From assembly GCA_017632155.1 (NCBI GenBank), contig JAGBRZ010000041.1, positions 1-17,851 of the forward strand: a stretch of DNA of 17,851 nt. The letters are read 5' to 3'. Positions 1-6,473 of the stretch are shown in pieces (the first letter of the stretch is position 1; the number at the start of each line of letters is the position of its first letter). Source of the stretch: Clostridia bacterium. Its GTDB lineage: Bacteria; Bacillota_A; Clostridia; Oscillospirales; CAG-272. A program made the position numbers and the translations under genes. The notes below the pieces were generated by a model that was not told the origin of the DNA, did not search any database, and was given only the letters and a program-made list of their open reading frames with translations.

Positions 1-1
1 G

Positions 2-622
2 AAGGCGGAGCTGACGACCTTCAACAGTGCCGAATATATTCCCGACGGTATGTTTGCATCCTGTGATATGGTGTTTCTCGACATCGACTTTGAGGGCGAG
101 GATTACAACGGCATCGACATCGCGCGCCGTCTGCGCGGGGTGAACAAGAAAGCTGTGCTTTTCTTTGTGACGAACTTTATCGACTACGCCCCCGCAGGCT
201 ACGAGGTTCAGGCGTTCAGGTACATACTCAAGCGTGACCGTAATGACGTGCTTGAGCGCTACATTCTGCAGGCGATCGAGCAAATGGCGGAAAGCCGAGA
301 GATTTTCAGCATATCCGACGGCGATTCTGTCATAGAATTTCCGATTGATGACGTTTCATATATGGAAGTCACCGATCACGAGGTCCTCGTTCACAGAAAA
401 GAAGGTACGCATTCTCTCAACGCCTCGCTTTCGAGCCTTGAAGAGCAGCTTGAAAAGTGTGGATTCTTGCGAATTCACAACAGCTACCTCGTGAATATGC
501 GCTATATCGGGAAATACCGCAGTCGCGAGTGCATCCTGACCGACGGCACCGTTCTGTCCGCAAGCGCACGCAATTATTCCGCGCAAAAGCAAAAATATAT
601 GCTGTGGAAGGGATTCAGATAA
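2..622 (+). CDS. LytTR-family response regulator (AgrA/LytR type), 5' truncated
   Basis: The frame is open from the first bases of the window, so the true start lies upstream; 206 residues are visible. The first half is a receiver domain. VFLDID supplies the phospho-accepting Asp, FFVTN the conserved Thr, and FRYILKR the conserved Lys after beta-5. The second half is a LytTR DNA-binding domain: SDGDSVIEFPIDDVSYMEV begins the beta-sheet domain, and FLRIHNSYLVNMRYI is the family hallmark. LytTR proteins bind pairs of short direct repeats, usually just upstream of the -35 box. The gene overlaps the sensor kinase by one base (TAATG), so the two are translationally coupled and form a cognate pair. 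A LytTR-like repeat pair lies at 1745-1781, ahead of the ABC operon, which is the likely target. The family is certain; the target is inferred. Confidence 0.95.
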   Translation, partial: KAELTTFNSAEYIPDGMFASCDMVFLDIDFEGEDYNGIDIARRLRGVNKKAVLFFVTNFIDYAPAGYEVQAFRYILKRDRNDVLERYILQAIEQMAESREIFSISDGDSVIEFPIDDVSYMEVTDHEVLVHRKEGTHSLNASLSSLEEQLEKCGFLRIHNSYLVNMRYIGKYRSRECILTDGTVLSASARNYSAQKQKYMLWKGFR

Positions 623-1698
623 TGCAATTTGTTTTTGTTCCCATCTTTACGGCTTTGCAGATATGTTTTATCTGGCTGCTTTTCTCCTCGTTTCTTGAAC
701 CCAAGCAATGGGGGAGTGATAACGTATTCTGGCATGTGCTCGCCTGGCTGATAACGGCGATCTTCGGCTTGTTTGACCTCCCCGGAATTTACGGTTACAT
801 AGTATACATCTTGATGTCTGTCATTCTTCTTATTGTCGTATACGGCGAGAACGGTGAAAACGGCGAAAGCAGCGTGCGTAGCCTCGGATTGCTTACTGCC
901 GCGTTTGTCATTTCCTTTATCATCGACAGCGCGTTTCTGCATTTCGCCGCAAATATCAAAGGGATCGCGTATTTCCTGATCCTTGGGGCGGGAAAGGTGC
1001 TTCCGATCGTGCTGGCTTGGATTCTTCGAAAGCTCAGATTCACCGGCATCGGACATAGGGAAGCCGACAGCGAGGCGTTGCTGCTCAAGCAGCACATGGA
1101 GTTGCAAAAAGAAAGCATGAACGCGCTCGAGCAGAACTACCGTATGCAAAGAAAGAGTACGCACGAATTTGAGCATCACCTGCAGGTGCTTGGCGACCTT
1201 TTGAAGCAAGATGAGACCGCTGCGGCTTGCGATTATCTTGACAAGCTCAAAAAGAACCGCTCGATGCACGTTATGGGCGTCAATTCGCGCCATCCCGTGG
1301 TGGACGTTATTCTTAACCAGAAATATCAGATGGCGAGGGAAAACGACATCAAGGTGCAGATTCAGGTGAACGATCTTTCGGAGATTGATATACCTTCCGA
1401 TTCACTTGTCGTGGTGCTTACCAACCTTTGGGATAACGCCATCGAGGCTTGCCGACGCATCGATGGCTACCGCGAGATCTTTTGCAGTATTCTTTACGAT
1501 GAAGGGCTTTACATCTCGATACGCAATACGTCGAATCCCGTAAGGATAACGGACGGCAAGATAGCCACCTCAAAGCAGGATTCTCTCAGCCACGGCTTTG
1601 GTCTGATGAGTGTGTGCTACACCCTCGACGGCCTCGGCGCGGAATATTCTTTTGATTATAGCGAAGGCTGGTTCAGCTTCGTCGCGGAAATTGAATAA
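622..1698 (+). CDS. AgrC-like sensor histidine kinase (GHKB / HATPase_c_5)
   Basis: The frame is open further upstream, but the ATG at 622 overlaps the regulator's stop and starts directly with a membrane segment, giving 358 aa. About five hydrophobic helices fill residues 2-137, followed by a coiled-coil-like stretch rich in Glu, Gln and Leu. The likely phospho-accepting His is H181 in STHEFEHHL. The N-box is NLWDNAIEAC with N268 and N272, and the G-box is HGFGLMSV around residues 324-331. This is the HPK10-type catalytic core seen in AgrC, which usually senses peptides from outside the cell. The sensor region has one or two fewer helices than classical AgrC, and no AgrD/AgrB-like peptide or processing gene is visible, so the ligand is unknown. 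Its role is to phosphorylate the upstream LytTR regulator. A terminator follows directly. Confidence 0.95.
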   Translation: MQFVFVPIFTALQICFIWLLFSSFLEPKQWGSDNVFWHVLAWLITAIFGLFDLPGIYGYIVYILMSVILLIVVYGENGENGESSVRSLGLLTAAFVISFIIDSAFLHFAANIKGIAYFLILGAGKVLPIVLAWILRKLRFTGIGHREADSEALLLKQHMELQKESMNALEQNYRMQRKSTHEFEHHLQVLGDLLKQDETAAACDYLDKLKKNRSMHVMGVNSRHPVVDVILNQKYQMARENDIKVQIQVNDLSEIDIPSDSLVVVLTNLWDNAIEACRRIDGYREIFCSILYDEGLYISIRNTSNPVRITDGKIATSKQDSLSHGFGLMSVCYTLDGLGAEYSFDYSEGWFSFVAEIE

Positions 1699-1702
1699 TG
1701 AC

Positions 1703-1741
1703 AAAAACAGTGGGAAACTTCGATTTCTCACTGTTTTTTTG
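1703..1741 (+). terminator. Intrinsic terminator of the two-component operon
   Basis: The arm AAAAACAGTGGGAAA at 1703-1717 pairs with TTTCTCACTGTTTTT at 1724-1738 (one G-T pair) across a CTTCGA loop. An unbroken T run to 1740 follows. It sits 5 bases after the kinase stop and separates the kinase from the ABC operon. Confidence 0.9.
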
Positions 1742-1744
1742 CCC

Positions 1745-1781
1745 AAAATGATGCAGTTACGCTGAAAATGTTGCAGTTACG
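1745..1781 (+). promoter_or_regulatory. Direct-repeat operator, probable LytTR binding site
   Basis: AAAATGATGCAGTTACG (1745-1761) recurs as AAAATGTTGCAGTTACG (1765-1781) with one mismatch and a 20-bp period, close to two helical turns. The core CAGTTACG resembles the AgrA/LytTR half-site pattern (a C/A-GTT core), although it departs from the published consensus at some positions. The second copy ends 8 bp before the -35 box, where a class II-type activator would sit. The site lies between a LytTR regulator operon and an ABC operon. The repeat is seen directly; its identity as the regulator's site is inferred. Confidence 0.72.
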
Positions 1782-1789
1782 ATAAAGTA

Positions 1790-1818
1790 TTGAAATTTTT
1801 TTCTTTGTGTGATATAGT
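1790..1818 (+). promoter_or_regulatory. Promoter of the ABC transporter operon
   Basis: TTGAAA at 1790-1795, a 17-bp spacer and TATAGT at 1813-1818. The expected start site is near 1825, leaving a leader of only about 18 nt before the ATG at 1843, with a GAGG ribosome site at 1831. The direct-repeat operator lies immediately upstream. Confidence 0.78.
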
Positions 1819-1842
1819 ATATATGAAAGCGAGGTTGATACA

Positions 1843-4098
1843 ATGAAAAATTTACGGCATTTATTCAGACAACCCCTAAAGACCGTCACGGGGATCATAC
1901 TGGTCACGCTGGCGGTTTCCATACTATGCGTCAGCGTCGGCCAGGCTTTTGCGGTGCGGATGACACAGCAAAAGATGAACCATGAGTTCACAACCGTCGC
2001 GATGCTCACAAACACTTATACCGTGCCGGATGACGTACTGTTCTGGCTTAATAAGACCGCCGAGGAGCACCCCGACGTTATAAAGATGATATCAGAGCAG
2101 GGATTCCTCTCCTCATATATCCCGGGGATGAAGACCTTGAATTATTCGGACCCCGAGGACGGAGTTTTTTACGATACCGGCACCACCGGTCCCACGACCG
2201 TGCGCCCCTGGCCCCACGGCAGACCCTATTCCTCTGCTATGTTCGTTATCACAATTGACAGCGTCGGCGGTGCTGTGGAAAAATCAAGGACCTACACCAC
2301 AAGCGAGGATCTGACGCTTGAGGATTTTGCCACTCATGAGGAATATATGCAATGGAGAGAGGAGAATTACAAAACCTCTAAGCTGACGTATGCCTACACC
2401 GTTGAGATCGTCGGCACGATAAACGAGGTGATCTCGCTCGAGGAGGGCTTCGAGGATCCGACCGGCAGAACCATCAAGCTCACGTTTTCCTCTCCCACCG
2501 CGCGAAATAAGGATATGACCGCCATTTCGAAATTGAAGAAGGGCGAGCAATACATCGTTTACGGTATGGATTACCGCGACAAGGATTGGCAGCTTCGCAG
2601 TCAGCTTAAGACCGGCGAGTCTGAATGTACCGTCGAGAGGTATGGATTGATAACGCACGTCACGGCAGAGATAGATAAATTTGATCTGTCGAAAATTCAT
2701 ATTATGACGGACGCGGATAAGGTTGAATACGAGAAAAAATACCTTGCTTCGGGTGAAACTCATCTCGTGAACGGCAAGGTCGTGCTTCCTTATGCACGGA
2801 TCGATATGGATGACGGAGCGAAGGTGTATCTTTCACAGAGCCAATATAAGGCCATCAACACAGCTACATTGACTCTCGGCAATCCGATCAGCCAGGTGAA
2901 TTATGAATTTATCCGCGATCGTGAGGGCGGTCCGGTGAAAGAGGTGCGGTACATCACGGAGTATACGTATTTTGATGGAGAGGACTACGTTGCTTGCACC
3001 GCAGATGAATACACCGAGATCTACAAGATCCCCACGTTCGCCCTCCTTGAAGGCTCCGTAGAGGAATTTTTGAATTCCTCGGCGGGGGCCGAATGGAAGG
3101 CGGCGCTCGAGAGGGACAAGATCAACAACAACTGCTTCCTCACCATCGGCGTCGACCACCTCGGATATCTGATCGACTTTGTTCGCGGCGATTCGGTGAT
3201 AACATCGGGCAGATCCTTCACGTCCGCGGAGCTTGAGGATGGCAGCCGCGTTTGCATAATGCACGAGGCTCTTGCCGCCGAAAACGGACTTGAGGTCGGC
3301 GACAAGGTTACGATGAACTTTTATCATAATGACAACGTCATTCCGTATGATAAGAAGCCCTCGGGCTGGGGCGATTATCTTGCTCCGAACGCCGGCTTCT
3401 ACTATAAAACGACTCCCTTTACCGAGACGGAGGAATATACCATCGTCGGACTTTGGCGCGGCGAGCTGCTCTGGCCCGACGTAAGCGAAAATGAATATTC
3501 ATTCTCTCCCAATACGATCTTTATCCCGAACGGTTCGACAGCGACCGAGCTCGACCGCAACGAAAGCATCCTCTATATGACTCCCGTCGTTCACAACGGC
3601 AAGCTCGAGGAGTTCCGCCGCCTGGCTGAAGAGGACGGCTTCAACGACCGCTTCCACTATTTCGACCGCGGCTACTCGCTCATTATGAAAAACTTCTTCA
3701 ATTATGAAAATATGGCAGTTCAGGTGCTCGCTATCGGATGCACGATATATGCGGTCATCATCTTGATGTTCTTGATGCTTTATCCCGGATCGTATTCAAA
3801 GTCGGTAAGAACTATGGAATCACTTGGAGTGTCATACCCGAAGAGAGTTTGCTTTATTATCACCGCCTCAATGTCGATTATCACGCTGTCGACTGTCTTC
3901 GGAAGCTTCTTGGGCACGCTTTTGTGGAGATTTGCCGTGAGTGCGCTCAAGACGTCTGCGGGCGCCGTGACCGAGCTCTTTATCGAGCCGGGAACCCTCG
4001 GCGCCATAGTTATCGCGCAGTTCTTATTTGTGCTGCTGCTTGACGTTCTTGTGTCCCTGTACGTAGCCACCCCCAAGAAAATGTCGGCAAGGAGGTAA
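1843..4098 (+). CDS. FtsX/MacB-type ABC transporter permease, large ectodomain
   Basis: A 751-aa membrane protein with the MacB/FtsX layout. One helix lies near residues 14-38, followed by a very large extracellular domain (about 40-620). Three C-terminal helices follow near 625-648, 667-694 and 720-743, with a cytoplasmic loop SKSVRTMESLGVS after the second. Around residues 445-505 the segment with GRSFTSAEL, ALAAENGLEVGDKV and later TIVGLWRGE matches the pattern of the MacB periplasmic core domain. FtsX-type permeases couple ATP hydrolysis inside the cell to movements of the ectodomain, often to move peptides or antibiotics off the membrane rather than to form a channel. It is first in a five-gene operon whose ATPase is the last gene. 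The ectodomain is much longer than in the three following permease genes. The substrate is not identifiable. Confidence 0.9.
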   Translation: MKNLRHLFRQPLKTVTGIILVTLAVSILCVSVGQAFAVRMTQQKMNHEFTTVAMLTNTYTVPDDVLFWLNKTAEEHPDVIKMISEQGFLSSYIPGMKTLNYSDPEDGVFYDTGTTGPTTVRPWPHGRPYSSAMFVITIDSVGGAVEKSRTYTTSEDLTLEDFATHEEYMQWREENYKTSKLTYAYTVEIVGTINEVISLEEGFEDPTGRTIKLTFSSPTARNKDMTAISKLKKGEQYIVYGMDYRDKDWQLRSQLKTGESECTVERYGLITHVTAEIDKFDLSKIHIMTDADKVEYEKKYLASGETHLVNGKVVLPYARIDMDDGAKVYLSQSQYKAINTATLTLGNPISQVNYEFIRDREGGPVKEVRYITEYTYFDGEDYVACTADEYTEIYKIPTFALLEGSVEEFLNSSAGAEWKAALERDKINNNCFLTIGVDHLGYLIDFVRGDSVITSGRSFTSAELEDGSRVCIMHEALAAENGLEVGDKVTMNFYHNDNVIPYDKKPSGWGDYLAPNAGFYYKTTPFTETEEYTIVGLWRGELLWPDVSENEYSFSPNTIFIPNGSTATELDRNESILYMTPVVHNGKLEEFRRLAEEDGFNDRFHYFDRGYSLIMKNFFNYENMAVQVLAIGCTIYAVIILMFLMLYPGSYSKSVRTMESLGVSYPKRVCFIITASMSIITLSTVFGSFLGTLLWRFAVSALKTSAGAVTELFIEPGTLGAIVIAQFLFVLLLDVLVSLYVATPKKMSARR

Positions 4099-4100
4099 TC

Positions 4101-5333
4101 ATGATAAAAAAGATCATAAGACGAATAAAAAGACAACCGCTCCCCTGCATTGCCGTCTGCCTGCTTGCCGCTGTGCTTTCGGTGTCTCTTTGCCATCTTC
4201 AGCACTCGCTTGAAGAGGAGCGCCTCAGCTTCGAGCAGACCTGCAATTCGATCCCCGTTCACTTCAAGATCACCGAGCTTGACGGCAGCAAATTTGAAGG
4301 CAAAACCGGGATCGCAAAGTGGGCTATGAACGAATTCCTCTTGAACGACGGGGATTTCAACAAGCTTTCAAGGGAGCTGTTCGTTCGCGTGGATTACAAG
4401 GGCGTAATTCCGGAGGAAGACAAAGAAGCCGTGCCCACCACGCCCTTCAGCGGGATCACGTCTATCGGCGCGGCGGAGGAGCTTTCACCCTCGCGCGGCT
4501 CAAGAGTTCGCTGGTATGAGGGATACGATGAAAGCATATTTGCCACGAAGGAATTAGTTTGCCTCGTGCCCGAAGATTTCAAGGGCGGAGACGAGATCGA
4601 GGTAACCTTCACGGGAAAAGACAAGCTTGATTTTGTAATTGACGGCAATAAAACAGAGATAAATCGTAGCTACGTTCAGCACACCGCAAAGTTTACGGTC
4701 GTGGGACGCTATACAGACGAGGGCAACGAGACCGTTTATTGCCCCTATAAAACGATGGTGTCGTTGCTTGATATGATCGAGATCGCGAAGGAGACTTGCG
4801 TCAGTTATCTTGGCGCCACGCTTACAAACAGCTTGGATATCGACAAGCTGCGCGAGGCGAGGGCAAAATGGTTTGCCGAGCCGAATCCCACGGGCGAGCA
4901 GACTCCCTGGGAGGGGGAAGAGGCTTATTCCAAATATTATCTCTACGCATTGGATATCGAGGATTCCCTCCTGCGAACGCTGGAATCCAATATGAAAAAC
5001 AGCATATTCCTGAATAAATTCGCGTCCGTTATCGTCTTTATTCTTTCTGCGGGCGCGGGCTTCCTGACGGGATTCCTCATCATTCGCTCAAGAAAGCGAG
5101 AGATCACGCTGATGCGCACCGTCGGAGAATCGAATCGCGAGGTCTACTTCAATTTTGCACTTGAGCAAATGGCGTGCGCCATCGTCGGTATAGCTTTCGG
5201 TGGTGCATATAATCTGTGGAATCCGATCGGTCAGCTTTTGATATTTGCTGTTGTTTATTACGTCGGCCTCAGCGTCGCGCTTGCGATATTCCTGAGCAAG
5301 AATCTTCTTGCAACCATTAAGGAGGATGAATAA
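4101..5333 (+). CDS. FtsX-type ABC transporter permease with short ectodomain
   Basis: A 410-aa protein. It has an N-terminal helix (about 13-33), an extracellular domain (34-300) and three C-terminal helices near 305-330, 352-373 and 375-400. The loop RSRKREITLMRTVGES between the last helices is the typical FtsX cytoplasmic signature. The ectodomain carries WYEGYDESIF, CLVPEDF and VVGRYTDEGNETVYCP, motifs that recur in the next two genes, so this is the first of four ectodomain copies. The ATG lies 2 bases after the previous stop, with AAGGAGG in the end of the upstream gene, so translation is probably coupled. It is a complete permease of the minimal FtsX form and could pair with the 751-aa protein or with the fusion protein. 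Confidence 0.88.
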   Translation: MIKKIIRRIKRQPLPCIAVCLLAAVLSVSLCHLQHSLEEERLSFEQTCNSIPVHFKITELDGSKFEGKTGIAKWAMNEFLLNDGDFNKLSRELFVRVDYKGVIPEEDKEAVPTTPFSGITSIGAAEELSPSRGSRVRWYEGYDESIFATKELVCLVPEDFKGGDEIEVTFTGKDKLDFVIDGNKTEINRSYVQHTAKFTVVGRYTDEGNETVYCPYKTMVSLLDMIEIAKETCVSYLGATLTNSLDIDKLREARAKWFAEPNPTGEQTPWEGEEAYSKYYLYALDIEDSLLRTLESNMKNSIFLNKFASVIVFILSAGAGFLTGFLIIRSRKREITLMRTVGESNREVYFNFALEQMACAIVGIAFGGAYNLWNPIGQLLIFAVVYYVGLSVALAIFLSKNLLATIKEDE

Positions 5334-5336
5334 GCA

Positions 5337-6452
5337 ATGAAAAAGAAATATTTGATATATATCCTTATATCCGTGTTGCTTTGTGCAGTCATTGCCGTTG
5401 GCGTTTACTCCATGCACACATCGGCAGAGGAAAAAATGAAGCAATATGAGGAGGGTTTCGCCGCGGCACAGGTCGCCGTGACCGTGACGACGGCCACGGG
5501 CGAGTACAAAGAAGATGAAAAGTTCGAAACGTACGAGTGGGTTTATAAATTGTTTACCAATCAGGAACCCGTTAAGTTTTACGACCTTACCGCTGCAGGA
5601 GATGATTTAAGAGCGGAACATAATTTGCTAAAAGAAACGATCCCCACGGAGCTTTCCTTGGCTGAATACGTCAAAGACGTTCGAATTATGATGTCGCAAG
5701 AGATAAACAATGTCAGTGGCTATAGCTATGGAAGTGATGACCGATATTATGCTTGTGGCATTACCTCTATTGACTGCGATCCGATGCTTGCTTCGGAGGA
5801 ATGTGAGATCACCTGGTATGAAGGATATGACGAAAGTATTTTTGAGGGTGACGGACTCTATTGCCTCGTTCCGGATACCAAGCTCGAAGAGTATGATAAT
5901 GGAAACGGCGAGGCTGTTGTGACCTTTTATAACATGTCTTTTAATTATTCATTCGAAGACGGTAAGATCGTGCAGGAAAAAATAGATCTCGAATGTTCCT
6001 ACACGATGAAGATCGTGGGAACCTATACGGGCGGCGACCTGAACAGTATCTACTGTCCGCTTACAATTATTAAAAAGGCGTCCGGCGAGCTTGGAGCGGA
6101 CCCGTACTATCATTATCTGAGCGCGAAGTTTGTTGACAATAGTCGTCTTGACGAATTCCGCGAAAAAATGAGCATTTGCTTCCTTGAACCTTCGCCCGAA
6201 AATGAGCGTATCCCTTGGGGACATCATATTGCAATTCGGGATGATCACATGCTTCAGCACAAATATTACCCTTTTGCCTTGGATATCGACGACGAGGCTT
6301 TGATCGAACTGTCCAATGTGAAAGACGAAGCTGCAATGCTTGAGGACATCGTCAAGGCAGGCATCATCGCCATGGCGGTCATTATCGCTGCAATTCCTGT
6401 AGGATGTCTTGTTATCTTTTTGACGAATAAGAGAAAGTTGAAAGCCGAATGA
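5337..6452 (+). CDS. Half-permease: FtsX-like ectodomain between two helices, lacking the last two helices
   Basis: A 371-aa protein with one N-terminal helix (5-27), an ectodomain of about 310 residues and a single C-terminal helix (338-364) ending in the basic tail TNKRKLKAE. The ectodomain is homologous to the preceding permease (WYEGYDESIF, CLVPDTK, NSIYCPL, DNSRLDEFREKMS, PFALDIDDEAL). It is very close to the first half of the next gene, even at DNA level. The stop falls just where that fusion protein continues into its second module, so this looks like a defined module and not a random truncation. A ribosome site GGAGG lies at 5321, inside the previous gene. It cannot form a complete FtsX channel half by itself; it may be an accessory subunit, a substrate-binding partner or a decaying duplicate. 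Confidence 0.82.
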   Translation: MKKKYLIYILISVLLCAVIAVGVYSMHTSAEEKMKQYEEGFAAAQVAVTVTTATGEYKEDEKFETYEWVYKLFTNQEPVKFYDLTAAGDDLRAEHNLLKETIPTELSLAEYVKDVRIMMSQEINNVSGYSYGSDDRYYACGITSIDCDPMLASEECEITWYEGYDESIFEGDGLYCLVPDTKLEEYDNGNGEAVVTFYNMSFNYSFEDGKIVQEKIDLECSYTMKIVGTYTGGDLNSIYCPLTIIKKASGELGADPYYHYLSAKFVDNSRLDEFREKMSICFLEPSPENERIPWGHHIAIRDDHMLQHKYYPFALDIDDEALIELSNVKDEAAMLEDIVKAGIIAMAVIIAAIPVGCLVIFLTNKRKLKAE

Positions 6453-6473
6453 CAAATGAAAGGAAGTAAGTGA

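Noticed and set aside
457..621. Upstream extension of the sensor kinase to an earlier in-frame ATG
   Set aside because: The extension lies within the regulator gene in another frame and adds a non-hydrophobic, family-unlike segment; the TAATG overlap start is typical for such pairs.
5337..6452. Pseudogene call for the 371-aa half-permease
   Set aside because: The stop matches a natural module boundary, the frame is clean, the ribosome site is intact, and a basic tail follows the last helix.
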